A stretch of DNA of 64,000 nt from Medicago truncatula (Eukaryota; Streptophyta; Magnoliopsida; Fabales; Fabaceae). The stretch lies in contig NC_053048.1 of the NCBI RefSeq assembly GCF_003473485.1, positions 52,759,755 through 52,823,754 on the forward strand, written 5' to 3'. Shown here piece after piece: positions 10,690 through 23,153 of the stretch (positions are counted from its first letter, which is position 1; every line of letters begins with the position of its first letter). The notes beneath the pieces were generated by a model, which saw nothing but the letters and a program-made list of their open reading frames with translations, was not told where the DNA came from and searched no databases. The translations under genes were made by a program, and so were the position numbers.

Positions 10690-11020
10690 TGTTGAACACC
10701 TTATAAGTAAGATGACTCATAAACCCATAGCCTTAAGGTTTTGGGTAAGAGTGTGGTGTCTCTCTTGCTTGTGTGGTTGTTCAAGCCTCGATGTAGCGGT
10801 CACTCGAGCTCCCCCAATGACCCAACAGTGGTATCAGAGCCCCGTTCGGCGAAGGGTATGACCGAGGCAGCCAGTCCGTTTGTACAGAAAGCAGCAAAGA
10901 CGGTACAAAGCAGTGTCGGTCTGTTTGCGGAATAAACTCTAGCCTTAAAATTTTGGGTAAAAGTGTGGTGTCTCCCTTACTTGTGTGGTTGTTCAAGCCT
11001 CGATATGACGGTCGCTCGAG
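10690..11020 (+). mobile_element. TRIM-like miniature LTR element with a tRNA-Met primer-binding site
   Basis: A 138-bp sequence (10690-10827) starts TGTTG and ends CAACA, as LTRs do. One base later comes TGGTATCAGAGC (10829-10840), the primer-binding site complementary to the 3' end of initiator tRNA-Met. After about 80 bp of non-coding DNA a second, shortened copy of the LTR follows (about 10920-11020). The shared blocks include GTGTGGTGTCTC, TTGTGTGGTTGTTCAAGCC and CGGTCRCTCGAG. There is no coding capacity, and the right LTR has lost both ends. The 5S-rRNA sequence that marks Cassandra TRIMs is absent. Confidence 0.7.
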
Positions 11021-12200
11021 ATTGTGGAAAATCCTAAAAGGTGGCCATCATCTATTCTTTGAGTGCATTTTTAGTGTTCTATTTTTTTTTTTATATAGAC
11101 TACTCTAAACTAACACCAACTACCTTTCTACTGCCTCTTGAAATTACTTTTAAATTTTTTTTAATACTTTTATTTGAAAGAAAAAAAACTTTTTTTTTTT
11201 TGAAAGAGAAAAAAACTTTTTTTTTTTAAACTTACATATTTGTTTAAATAGTATTTAAGATGTTAAATATTCATCGCAACAAAAAAATTGTCAAATACAA
11301 AATTTTAATCAATTATTTCAAGTATATGTGTATTTAATTACAATATTCACAGAATTTATTACAACTTTTGCATAATTTATGTGTATTTAATTACAATACT
11401 CACCATAAATTCAAATAATATATTTAAAAGTGATTCCATCAACTACCAACGATAGATTGATCCCATTGGTAAGAGACTTACGCCCCTTAAACATGTGAAG
11501 AGGACTTTAATTCATATGTGGCAGCGGTGAAAACTTCAACCATATATGTAGTTAGTGTTATTTTAATATATCCTTAATTATTCCAACAACCACAAAATAT
11601 GTAGTTAATGTTCTTTTAGTCTATCCTTAATTTTTCTTCAAAGATTAAACAAAAAAAAAAATGATTATATTGTTTTATATATTAAAAAAAAAAAAAAAAC
11701 TTAACCATATGGTGTTTTTTTTTATCAGAACCATAGATTTTCTCACGTGAAAAAGTAGCACCTCCTGAAAGAATTTTATAGTTAGTCTCTGCAATTGCAC
11801 ACAAATGATATCCGATTTACGTCGGAAAGAATCTCACTATGGCACATCCACACTCTCCTAAAATGAGTAGCACTGCAGTTTGTTTTGCGCTCAGCTAGAC
11901 TATGTAGAGCCAATATTGTTCCGCATTGGTGCCAATGTTTCTTTTACATGCAACTGAACGAGACCCTCAGATGCACCTAATGATAATAACAATGATAATA
12001 TTGGTTCAATTGAAGGAGGCTAGTGTTAATTATGAAGCAACGAAACGAAAGCATGGACCAAAAAGTACGAGTTAAATACAATTTAGGCACCAAAATAATT
12101 AAATTGTAGGAGTACCAGTTATTGACAATAATAGTACCAATTAGTACAAAGAAGGCATTATATAATAAAGCATGTATGCGTTTGGGTAAATGAAGTTGAA
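11021..12200. other. Intergenic, low-complexity rich
   Basis: T- and A-rich homopolymer stretches (11080-11230, 11650-11700) and AT-rich DNA. No coding region or element could be recognised. Confidence 0.4.
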
Positions 12201-12203
12201 GCA

Positions 12204-12443
12204 CTAATTAAGATCCGAAACGAGTTTCATCTTCTGGCGATGAATGAATTCACCAGCTTTCTTGTTAATTTGTGGATCAGCTGCACCCCATCTTTCTTTG
12301 TCATCATAATCACTAATATGCCACATTTTACTTCCACTTTCAAATCCATGATCACACCTCTTAATTCCTACTTTGCTCTTCTTAGATTTGAACATACTAA
12401 AAACAAAAAAGAAAGATTTCTTCAGTCTGTTCTTACCCGCCAT
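12204..12443 (-). CDS. Small plant protein of unknown function, copy A (79 aa)
   Basis: A single-exon 79-residue ORF, and a clear paralogue of the ORF at 15207-15458 on the same strand. Shared features are an N-terminus M(A/G)GKNR..KS, an FNIFKS/FSMFKS block followed by a basic stretch, and a C-terminal core of the form W-G-(A/V)-A-D-P-x-I-(N/D)-x-(K/R)-A-x-x-F-I (here WGAADPQINKKAGEFI). There is no signal peptide or membrane segment; the N-terminal third is strongly basic. A TATA box lies 100 bp upstream. The family looks like a conserved plant-specific small protein, but I do not recognise a function. Conservation of a core motif between two diverged copies supports this being a real gene. 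Confidence 0.7.
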   Translation of the reverse strand: MAGKNRLKKSFFFVFSMFKSKKSKVGIKRCDHGFESGSKMWHISDYDDKERWGAADPQINKKAGEFIHRQKMKLVSDLN

Positions 12444-12541
12444 TATAACTCTACTTGCCTCTAATCAAAACACTCTCTCTTTAATGTATGTTTAATTTAA
12501 TAATGAAATGAGCACGTTATATTTTCACAAGCCATGATTTC

Positions 12542-12549
12542 AATTTATA
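12542..12549 (-). promoter_or_regulatory. TATA box of small-protein gene A
   Basis: TATAAATT on the minus strand, about 100 bp before the start codon. The same octamer sits at almost the same distance in paralogue B, so the proximal promoter seems to have been duplicated along with the gene. Confidence 0.5.
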
Positions 12550-12559
12550 GGCTTCCGTG

Positions 12560-15200
12560 TTGTAAAAATGGTTGGTAGATGGTATAGTTTGTTTGTTTTC
12601 TTTTTTAAAAAATAAATTACAATTTTTTGGTGAATTAATTATGAATAGTAAAGAATCTGATAAAGGTGTGGATGTGTGGTAACATAAAGAGCTCAAATGT
12701 GAGTATAACAAAAAAAAAAAAAAAAATTCTTCAAAAAAAACAAAGGACAAAATGGTACTAACAAACTTAAATTTTGGGAAAACATTTGCTATGAATATGA
12801 TCCGCTAGTCTCGTACAGTCGTACTTGACTGGAACAATATTCTTTTCGATGGTACTTTTGTCAATAATGTTTGGTTCTTCTCACATTAAGATTTCACCTT
12901 ATTAGATATTCGCATTTTGCCACCATTATTAACTTATTATTACTCTTATTCTTTTTTCTTCTAGATCTTTCGTATCTACTACAAGTAACGTGCTTTTTAA
13001 AAAAAATGGTAACATACCACTAATTAGAGTTCCAATGGATTTTTATACGGCAAATTGTTGTATTGACCACCTTGATAAGTTGTTGACAGTAGATTACTAC
13101 TACTAGTGAATATAGAACATCTTAACATGCATAATATAATATGTTTCCATTATGTTTTGGGCGCATGCACATGCACATAGAATGATGCTTCCTACCTTAC
13201 ATCAATATAAGCTATAGTGGGAGATTTATACGGTCGCATTTTATTTCGTGGAAAGTGATTGATTCCCAAACTCAATTTCCTTGTAACTTACGAATGTTTC
13301 CAAAGGCTTCCTTTGGTAAAAAAGGAAAAAAGATGTAAGTGACAAAATTAAAGAAAGGAATAAAGGGCAGGCCAAAAGGAAAGGAAAGCAATATTTAAGA
13401 TTTGAAGTACTCTCGAGTTGGTAAGAATACGAAAATGCACAACGTACGGTATTTTTTTGCCCCTTAAAGAAACCACAAACTCACACTGTAGGTTAGGATT
13501 CCAAGAGCTGGCATTCACTTCGGTGCAACACTTTTTTTCTGAACCACAACAATACAATGCTTAAGCCTTAATGAATAAAAACGCACGTTTATATTTTAGA
13601 AAAATGCTTCTCAGACAAAAACATGTACCGTATAAAATACGGTTTCCGTACACTCAATTTCGGTGCATCTTATGCGTTGTTGGATTCATATGTGTTGAAT
13701 ATCACGGTTCTAAGTTGTACTATATGGACAATAAAATAATTTATTTTAATATAAATTGATCAAAATAATTAATGACGCAAAACTTTTACACCATGATGGC
13801 AGCTACGGTACACAATGGTTGATTACCGCCTTCACGTTGCTGTTCCGGCACCACACTGCAACCACTATCCAGCCTCAAGGTGGGACACTTGACAATGTTG
13901 TCGGTTAGGTCGTTGGTCGACCAAAACATGACGGAAGAGTGAGTTTTGTAGATATCATCTCAAATAAGAGAAGAGCACCGAAGTATTATGATATAGAGCA
14001 ATGAACAAGTAGAATATATGAGAATTAACCATTTTTGTATCGGTAAACAAAAAATAATTTGTGTACTAATCTATACGTCACCTCACATGAAATAGAGGCA
14101 ATTGATTGATACATAATAGTTTACCCAAAATTAAAAATCCGATATATAAAATAATAAATAATTTTGTTTTATTTATTTTCACTTGGCGATGAAATGATTA
14201 ACTTGTTTAGTTAACAATATTTTAAGGCCTCACCAATATCAATGTATCACTTGGCCAGTGCGCATGCCTCTACACGAGTTGGATTAATCGCACACCTTTG
14301 GTGGGTCGGAAACCCGTGCGAAAGCCAAAAAAATTATGTTTTGGATAAAAATTTGATTTTTTTTTTTGTGATGACTAAAAACAAATGTTAGTATATTTAT
14401 AGGGAGAAAAACATATTTAACTCATGTAATATAAATAAAAGAGAATGCTATGTATCGAAGAAAAAACTTTTAAATAATGACTCGCTATTTTTTTTGTGAG
14501 AACGAAATGATAAATCATTTAAATTTTGGGTAATATGACCAAGAAAAAGGCATTAGCAAATAATATATGGTTGAGAAATATGACCAAGAAATTTTTTGTG
14601 AAGGTTACATAAAAAAAAAAAAAAAAAACTTTTGTGAAGACTGAACAATTTAGTGTACTTCATTAAAAAAAAAAAAAGTGAGTCATGATTTATTTTGATC
14701 TTTTTTCATCATTTTAAGAGTTTGGGTAAGGATCATTGGCATGAGAAATCAAATGCAGATATTTAAGCAACCTCAAGAGTTAAACTTTGTGCTCTAAACT
14801 CTAAATTGGAAATCCTAACGCATACATGCAAAAACAATTTCCACCCTGCAATATTCAAAGATGATCCCAAGTTCACAACCTCAATAACATTTAATAAATC
14901 TAACAAAAAAAACTAACAACGAGGTATTAACAAGGGGAAAAAAGTAGATGAACCATTATGAGATACCAACTGATTATGATAGTAATTAACATGCATATTT
15001 CTTGTTATATAGTGAAGATGTTACTGAATACACAGTCCATAGTACAAAATTGACATTGTTCATATCAGACACTAATAGACATTATTAATTGTGGTCAACA
15101 CGACATATGAATTTATGATCAATACCTATAAAGACAATAAATTAAAGGTACAGTAATGATAGTAGTAATTAAAATTTCATAATCCTGAAAAATTCTAATG
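12560..15200. other. Spacer between the two tandem paralogues
   Basis: About 2.6 kb of AT-rich DNA without a credible coding region. A G+C-richer island at about 13790-13960 and another at about 14230-14330 look like remnants of older repeats but could not be assigned. Long A runs occur at about 14610 and 14665. Confidence 0.4.
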
Positions 15201-15206
15201 CTATGC

Positions 15207-15458
15207 TTAAGCTTGAAGTTGATGATGAGTTTCTGAGTCCGAAATGTGCTTCTTGTATCGAGCAATAAAAGCTGTAGCTCTCATGTCAATAACAGGATCA
15301 GCTACCCCCCATGTACCTTTGTCTTCATCACTAGGCCAAATTTTGGAAACTGGCTTTGGCCCTTCTTCATAAGCTTTGTAATTATGCTTGCTTGATTTGA
15401 AAATGTTAAAAACAGATAGAAAAGATGAAGATTTCCTTTGCCTATTTTTGCCTCCCAT
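15207..15458 (-). CDS. Small plant protein of unknown function, copy B (83 aa)
   Basis: A single-exon 83-residue ORF paralogous to the one at 12204-12443. It begins MGGKNRQRKSSSFLSVFNIF, continues with a Lys/Tyr-rich segment and KIWPSDEDKGTWG, and carries the shared core WGVADPVIDMRATAFIARY. The family-like P-S-D-E-D segment before the core is better preserved here than in copy A (ISDYDDKERWG), so B may be the less diverged copy. There is no membrane segment. The 5' flank has TATAAATT about 100 bp upstream. Function unknown; two conserved tandem copies suggest a local duplication. Confidence 0.75.
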   Translation of the reverse strand: MGGKNRQRKSSSFLSVFNIFKSSKHNYKAYEEGPKPVSKIWPSDEDKGTWGVADPVIDMRATAFIARYKKHISDSETHHQLQA

Positions 15459-15557
15459 TATGTGAAGAAAGACACTACTAGTGAGTGAGTTACCCTTCTT
15501 TGGCTTATTGGTTAGAATAATGTTAGTGACTTGTAAGGAACTTGAAGTAGTTGTCTC

Positions 15558-15565
15558 AATTTATA
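15558..15565 (-). promoter_or_regulatory. TATA box of small-protein gene B
   Basis: TATAAATT on the minus strand, in the context CTATAAATTGAGAC, about 100 bp before the start codon of gene B. Confidence 0.5.
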
Positions 15566-15569
15566 GTTG

Positions 15570-18500
15570 GAGTCTCAAGGCTCAACATGCAAGCTAGGCC
15601 ACTTTGAGACTATGAGAATCTGATTCAAACTATTTCTATGATTAATATCCATTGTCTATAAAGCTGACATGGAACATTTGTGTACTGTTACAACTTTTGG
15701 TACAGGCACATTTTTTGTGGTCCTCAGATTTCAGTAAGTTATAGGGTTGGTTTGATATTGGCTATTAATGCTATATGTTCTCATTGAGCACATATAGCAC
15801 ACTTCTTATTTTCTATTTGATCATGAAAAATTGACAATTGTTGGGTTTCTATTAGCCCTTCACCAATTTTTGTCTTTGTACGAAACATTTTATTGGGTCA
15901 GCATTACTTGGTGTATCTCTTCCACTAGCATGATTTCCACTTCCAATAATTGGGACAATACCAAATAAAATAAAAAATCAATTTGTGTTTTTTTTTTAGC
16001 AAACAATTTATGTGTTATGTAATTTACCAATTGGTTTTTGGTACTTATTAAAATTAATCATCACTCTTTTAAATTGATATACCAACCTAATCAACTCACA
16101 CATTACTTGATGTATTATATAATTGCTTCTATGGTACAAATGTGAAATATTAGAGTGAAGTTTGTTTTTAATTAGGACAGTCCAAATGGACTTTTTGTCT
16201 ATAGAAGCATGGACATGTAACCTTGACTAAGGTGAAAATGTTTTTGGGGTCCCGAAACAATAACAGACTAATGACCTAGAACAAGAGACCAAAATCAATT
16301 CATAATCGTTATTGAACTAAACACTCACATTTGAACCCAACAAATATAATCTTACACTTTTTCTTCATTAAAATCTCTTCACTACCCTTATCCAATCAAA
16401 CACAAAATATTTTAAAATCTCTCCCTTTTTCCCTTCCTCCAATAAAATCTCTCATCTCCCTTCCTATTTTATAAACCAAACAAACCCTTAATATATTCAA
16501 ACATAAATTATTTTACATGCAATTTAATTTTAATTAAAATCATTTTTTATCAATGCTATATCAAACACAAACTAAAATGAACTTACAAATAAAACTAAAA
16601 TGAACAACAAGTTGCGCTTATATTTTATTAAGTGGGGTATCTCACCTACTTACATTAGTAATATGCTAGATAGTGCCCAAAATAATTGTAATTGCATATT
16701 ATGTAGTAAAGAATGAAGAAAAAGGTAGTCAAAAATAGCTTTATTGATTTGGTTCAACCATGCTCAACATATAGGAGTGTAAGGTTTATGTGTTTCTGAA
16801 ATTTTTTAATACAAAGTTTATTCTGTTTTTTGTACTAACCTTTTATCTTCAACCATTGAAAGTACTACTTGGTATGATGGTATCTAAGAAGAGAAACGCT
16901 GATATTATATATGCCAAATTCACAAACAAAACCACCATTTACAAGAGTAATGTTTTATTGCGTGTGTGCAAGCTGTAAACCTTGTGCAATGTTGATTTGC
17001 AAAATATCTCAATTAGAATATCACCCAAAATTAAACTTACACTCTCTTTATATTATTCCCTTTTATTTGTATATCCCTTCTTTAATTGAATTGGAACTTC
17101 TATTTTAAGTACTTTTAGATGATGTGATGTTTCCCAAGTTTTAAAATTATGCTGAACATAAGAATAATGCGAGTTCTATATATGTTTCATATTTTTACTA
17201 CACAAGCTTTGCAATATTCTGAAACAATTTGAGTTTAATTTAGATCAAGAGAAGTGTTATTCAGCATAAATCACGATAGCACCATTTGTCACGAATCGTA
17301 TTACTCAATTCTTAATTCTTAGTGTGCTTTTTCTAAACACAACTGCTACTTGCAACTGCACGATATGCACCAATGGAGGAGTGGTTTTTGCTTTTTTCAA
17401 CGAAATATTATTATAGGAAAATGCTTAATGGTTCCAAAAAAGGTACTCCTATCTTTTTGACTGAAACAAGCGGTCGTATTGTTTTCACCAAATCTGTTAT
17501 TATTATTCTCTCGATTGATCTAATCTAATCTAATAATAATAATGTCTTTGAAGGTGGTTTTCCACTTTCTTTTTCTTTAACAAACCAAACTCAACTCATA
17601 TTTTTTTATTAAATACAAGGAGGAACATATAATGAGTGATGTTAAGAATTGTCGCCTTTACTAGAATATGGACAATCATATTTGGCTGTGTGGAATGAAC
17701 TTGACCTAAGTTTAAAATACGGTGGCATTTAGGGTGGGTGAAGGAAAGAATTCCCCATTTTGGTGTTAAAATCAAGAGATTTTCTTTAGGATTTGAAGTT
17801 CTGCATGTTCAACCCTTGAAAAGTTTTTGTGGTGACGAGAAGAGAGTTGACACACCCTAAAGTTCAGAAGTTTGTTTCACAAATATTAATAATAAGTGGA
17901 CTTATTAAACATAACCGATGGCAATGAATAGAGAGTTGGGACGGTGAGTTTGTTGCTGATGGAGTGATGGTGGTGGTGGATGAGTCACTCAGTTGGGATG
18001 GAGGAGATAGACGGATAGTGTTAAAAATTATGCTCTTCATTTGATATAAGGGTTATAAATCAACTTTTTTATGGTAGAAAATTCTAGTATTTGTTAAACA
18101 AATTTATTTTAGGTGCCCAAAAGTTCACACGCCTTGGATCCAACCCATGAGAAGTGTTTAAATAAACACTCCATGAGCTGCACGAATGCAGCATCTATAA
18201 TACGTCATGTTTGATGCATGGTAAAAACTCGCATCTTGCACTTGGCAATGCCTTGGTCCCTGGACCACATTTTGCCAGTGAGTGTTGCGACAATCTTGAG
18301 TTGTGACAATCTTGAGCTGAATTCCATTAATTCATGCTATTTCACTTGAGCAACATATATAACATATCTCATGAGGCTTTAATATCTTGATTATTCCTAT
18401 TGTTCTATAAATGTCATCTAACTATCATTAACATCCACTTATCTTCCACAATTAATGTGTACATTTTGGATTTGAAGGGATTGAAACCATCTTCAACCTT

Positions 18501-19232
18501 GTACACTCCTTCATTACCTTAATTTAGTAACTCGAGTTATATGGCCGAGATTGAGTCAAAAAGGGAAAAGGTTGGAAAGTACCTTGCTTTAAGTACTACC
18601 AAACTTTTGCATAGTTAAACCATATTGAAATTCTAATATCCGTCCTATTATTCTAGTAAACAAAATTTGTTTAATTTTATATGTTAATTAATAAATATAT
18701 CATTAACGTTTATTTTTTAATTATATATATTTTTGGTAGTTATGATTCTCTTCTTTTAACTCTGTCGTAACAGTGATAGAGAATATTTTTGGTCATATGA
18801 AATTTAGTAAATTTATACAATGAAGAATACTATTTGAACAACTAAAAAAACAACTTATTGTTGACATTAAACAAAAATATTCCATTATAACAACTATTTT
18901 TTTATAGTGTCTGGGGTTCGAACCTCGGATTTTGCATATATTATTCACCGAAGACCATTATAACTTTTGATAGTGTCTGAGATTCGAATCTCGGACTTTG
19001 CATATATTATGCACCAGAGACCATTATAACTATTGATTTGAGTGAAAGAGAGGAAAAAAACTCCTTGTGTTTAAATAGGAATGAAAATTACTCCGTAAAT
19101 AAGAAGATGAAACTCTAGTATGACTATTTTAACCATCAAATGATATTTAAAAGGTATAAATAAATAAAAAAATTAAGACGAGCCGGTATAAATACGTTAT
19201 TAGAGTTTTTTTTTTTTTTTGAAACAGCGGTA
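15570..19232. other. Intergenic region, no gene seen
   Basis: About 3.7 kb without a supported gene. The pyrimidine-rich stretch at about 16340-16495 (repeated AAAATCTCT blocks, ending in ATAAACCAAACAAACCC) looks like one arm of a MITE. The open frames at 16790-17108 have no recognisable features. Confidence 0.4.
18905..19028 (+). repeat. Tandem copies of a repeat carrying a B-box-like motif
   Basis: Two units of roughly 70 bp share TTCGAAYCTCGGA, TTTGCATATATTAT and GACCATTATAAC. The GGTTCGAACCTC/GATTCGAATCTC core resembles a pol III B box, as found in tRNA-derived repeats. A SINE relationship is a guess. Confidence 0.4.
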
Positions 19233-19241
19233 TTAGAGAAT

Positions 19242-19390
19242 GAGATTTGCTGTTCCCACATATAGTATGGCTGTGCCACACCAGTAATTTACGCAAATAC
19301 CCTCTCGGCAGTTAACTGCCGAGGTTTTTAGGAAACCGGCGACAGTTAACTACCGAGGAATTCCTCAGTAGTTAACTGCCGAGGGAAATG
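19242..19390 (+). repeat. Left terminal inverted repeat of the MULE, with palindromic units
   Basis: A perfect 20-bp palindrome with core GGCAGTTAACTGCC lies at 19304-19323, and related units follow to 19384. A further perfect 22-bp version is in the leader intron at 19644-19665. These could be transposase-binding sites or hairpin-formers; function is inferred. Confidence 0.8.
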
Positions 19391-19860
19391 TTTCATACGA
19401 TGAAACAGCTACCTGCTCCCCCTACACACTATTTTTCATCACCCTCATTTCCAACCTCATTTCAATCCCAAAATCCATTTTTTCTATAATCAATTTTTGA
19501 TCCAAAATCATTCAAGCATCAAGCATAGGAGGTATCAACACACTATTGACGTAAAAAAACAGGTATTGTGCGTTTTATTTGAGTCATTTTTTGGGTGTTT
19601 TAGGGGTATCTACGTCAGTTACGTAGAACCCTGTCATGGGAATCCTCGGCAGTTAACTGCCGAGGAAAACCTCGGTAGCTAGGTACCGAGGAACTCTTGG
19701 TGAAAATTTTCACCACGAAAAAATGGCAGCCACTGCCAAATTTTCAAAAAAAAATTTCTTTTGTTTTTTTTTTGTTTTTTTTGTTTTGATTCATTATGGC
19801 ATTGATGTTTATGCATTACTTAGTTGTTAATTCATATTTATGTGTTGTTTAATTATAGTA

Positions 19861-22819
19861 ATGGTAAAGAATGCGAAAGATGTTCCGGGAGAGACAAAAG
19901 AAAATTTTGTCGAAAATTCCGGAGATGTCAAACCGCCTAATTTTGAAGCGAAAACAAACATAGATGAAGCTTCCGTCCATGTTGAAGCTTCAAAGTATGT
20001 TGGCGGCTCCGGTGTACTCCCACTTCAACCCCACGAGGTCGACACGGCTAAGTTTTTTTCAGACGACGTTAAGTCGAAAAATAGAGATGAATTGCTTGAG
20101 TGGGTGCGCCGACAAGCAAATAAGGCGGGATTTACCATTGTCACACAAAGATCAAGCTTGATCAATCCAATGTTCCGGCTAGTGTGTGAAAGGAGTGGAA
20201 GTCACATAGTTCCGAAAAAAAAAACCGAAGCATGCGAACACGGGCTCAAGAAAATGCGGTTGCTTATTCATGATTAGTGGATATCAAAGTAAGCAAACAA
20301 AGGAATGGGGATTGAACATTCTTAATGGAGTTCACAACCATCCCATGGAGCCGGCTTTAGAATGACACATTCTTGCCGGTAGATTAAAGGAGGACGACAA
20401 GAAGATCGTACGTGACTTGACCAAGAGCAAGATGCTTCCAAGAAATATTTTGATACACTTGAAGAACCAGAGACCACATTGCATGACAAATGCGAAGCAA
20501 GTGTACAATGAACGTCAACAAATATGGAAGGCAAATAGGGGTGACAAGAAGCCGTTGCAATTTCTAATCTCGAAGTTGGAGGAGCACAACTATACTTATT
20601 ACTCAAGAACACAACTTGAAAGTAATACTATTGAAGATATTTTTTGGGCTCATCCAACATCCATTAAATTGTTTAACAATTTTCCAACGGTTTTGGTTAT
20701 GGACTCCACGTACAAGACCAGCATGTATAGGATGCCAATGTTTGAGGTAGTTGGGGTGACTTCAACCGATTTGACATATTCGGTTGGGTTTGGATTTATG
20801 ACACATGAGAAAGAAGAAAACTTTGTTTGGGTTTTAACAATGTTGCGTAAACTTCTTTCGTCAAAGATGAATATGCCTAAGGTGATTGTTACCGATAGGG
20901 ATATGTCTTTGATGAAAGCGGTTGCACATATTTTTCCGGAAAGTTATGCATTGAATTGTTTTTTTCATGTGCAAGCTAATGTTAAACAAAGGTGTGTCTT
21001 GAATTGTAAATATCCTTTGGGCTTTAAAAAGGATGGGAAAGAGGTGAGCAATCGGGATGTGGTGAAGAAGATAATGAACGCATGGAAAGCTATGGTTGAA
21101 TCTCCCAATCAACAATTATATGCAAATGCATTAGTGGAGTTCAAAGATTCATGTAGTGATTTCCCAATTTTTGTAGATTATGCCATGACCACCTTGGATG
21201 AAGTGAAGGACAAAATTGTGAGGGCATGGACAGACCATGTGTTGCATCTTGGTTGCAGGACCACAAACAGGGTCGAATCGGCCCATGCTTTGTTGAAGAA
21301 ATACTTGGACAATAGTGTGGGTGATTTGGGTACTTGTTGGGAGAAAATACATCACATGTTGTTGCTCCAGTTGACCGCTATACAAACATCCTTTGGTCAA
21401 AATGTTTGCGTGTTGGAACATAGATTCAAAGATGTCACTTTGTACTCGGGGTTAGGTGGTCATGTGTCTAGAAATGCTTTGGACAACATTGCTTTGGAAG
21501 AAAAACGTTGTAGGGAAACATTGTGCATGGACAATGACATTTGTGGTTGTGTTCAAAGGACATCTTATGGACTACCATGTGCATGTGAAATTGCTACAAA
21601 ACTCTTTCAAGAGAAGCCAATTTTATTAGATGAGATATACCACCATTGGCTTCGGTTATCTATGGGTGAACAGAGTAATGAAGATGCTTTTTGTGTCGAG
21701 GTTGAGTTGAAGGCTATTGTAGAGCGTCTAAAGAAACTCCCTTTCCAAATGAAGCTTGAGGTCAAAGAGGGTTTGCGGCAATTGGCATTTCCTGAAACCA
21801 CCTTGATGTCTCCACCACCACGAAAAGTACCAACCAAGGGAGCAAAGAAAAAAGTCGACATTGCGAGGTCTAAAGGAAAAATTACATCGACTAGTCGGAT
21901 CCCTTCTTCTTGGGAGGTTGTTGATTCCCAAAATCCGGATAGCCAACCGTCACCATCACCAACTACATCATCATATAAAAGGAAAAAAGGTGCTCGTCTT
22001 GGTAAAACATCACTTTCCCCACTTCCACCACCTACTCGGTATCCAAAGCCTAAAGCTATCCCGGTTATGCGTCCTATTGATTATATGCCACGCTTCATGC
22101 TTCCATTTATTGAAAAAGTGGTGGATGTTATCGGCGATGGACATTGCGGATTCCGGGCTATAGCGGAGTTCATGGGCTTGACCGAAAAAAATCATCTCAT
22201 GATCCGTACACATCTTATCCAAGAGTTGATGGATCATAGAGATGATTATGTTGAAGTATTTGCGGGTGAGGATCGTTATAACTACATTTTAAACGGATTA
22301 CATCCTCCCGCAAATACAAAAACTTGTGCACATCTTGTTGATAAGTGGTTGACATTTTCGGACATGGGACACATTGTTGCTAATTATTACAAAATGTGTG
22401 TGGTTGTGTTGACAAATCTTGAAGTTGGAAAATCGGAATCGTTTTTCCCACTAAGAGGGCCACCACCGCCGGATAATCAAAAAACTCCCATCTTGTGCCT
22501 TGGGGCAATTCCAAATCATTTTGTGCTTATTTCCTTGAAGAATGGTTGTCCACTACCTCCATCATCTACGGAGTGGCACAATCACAAGAAAGAAGATGCG
22601 GTGACTTGGGAAGATGAGTATTTGGATCGACATGACTTGTTCCGAAAGCTCATGGCTATTGAAAGTGGAAACAAACCGTGCAAACCACAAAAGGAGTCAA
22701 ACAAAGCGGCGCCTATTTTGTTGGACACTCCCGAAAAACCAAAGCAACAATTTGAAGTTATTGCGGAAGATGAGGAAGATTCTATGTCACTTGATCTTCT
22801 CCAATCACTTGGTCTTTAA
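19861..22819 (+). pseudogene. MULE transposase (FAR1-like zinc module, DDE core, SWIM) fused to an OTU protease domain; one frameshift and one stop
   Basis: The start is the ATG at 19861, just after a leader-intron acceptor (TTATAG at 19853-19858; donor at 19563). The N-terminal FAR1-like module (DELLEWVRRQANKAGF) runs into an A run at 20216-20225 where the frame shifts; it continues in the next frame (KCGCLFMISGYQSKQ, NGVHNHPMEPALE). A TGA at 20362-20364 then interrupts, after which the frame is open to 22819. The DDE residues are visible in VMDSTYKT (about 20700), VTDRDMS (about 20890) and NRVESAHALLK (about 21275). A SWIM-like CGCVQRTSYGLPCAC follows near 21545. The C-terminal OTU cysteine-protease domain has DGHCGFRA (about 22135) and NHFVLISL (about 22515) as the Asp/Cys and His parts of its triad. 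The DDE and OTU residues are intact; only the N-terminus is broken. Confidence 0.9.
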
Positions 22820-22948
22820 TGAGTGATTTTTTTGTCGGTGTTAGTTCTTTTTTTTTGGTAGAAATTACACCGATGTATTTTTTTGGGTCGAAATTGTAAC
22901 GCCAATTTTTTGGTGGCCAATATATAACTAACATTATGTAATTTATAT

Positions 22949-22953
<5 letters not shown>

Positions 22954-23007
<54 letters not shown>
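22954..23007. repeat. (TA)n microsatellite inside the MULE
   Basis: An alternating TA tract of about 52 bp between the transposase gene and the small downstream ORF. Confidence 0.95.
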
Positions 23008-23009
<2 letters not shown>

Positions 23010-23153
23010 AATATGATTTTTATGTGGAGAAAATAATGCAATACTAATTTATAGCTTTTTAATGTTTTCCGCATTTCATTTATTCGTTATTACATTCCAT
23101 TTAATTTTGTTCTAATATATGATTCTTTTGTTACAAAATTTTTCAAGTGAGAC

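Noticed and set aside
10690-11020. Cassandra-type TRIM
   Set aside because: No 5S rRNA-like sequence is present in the LTRs.
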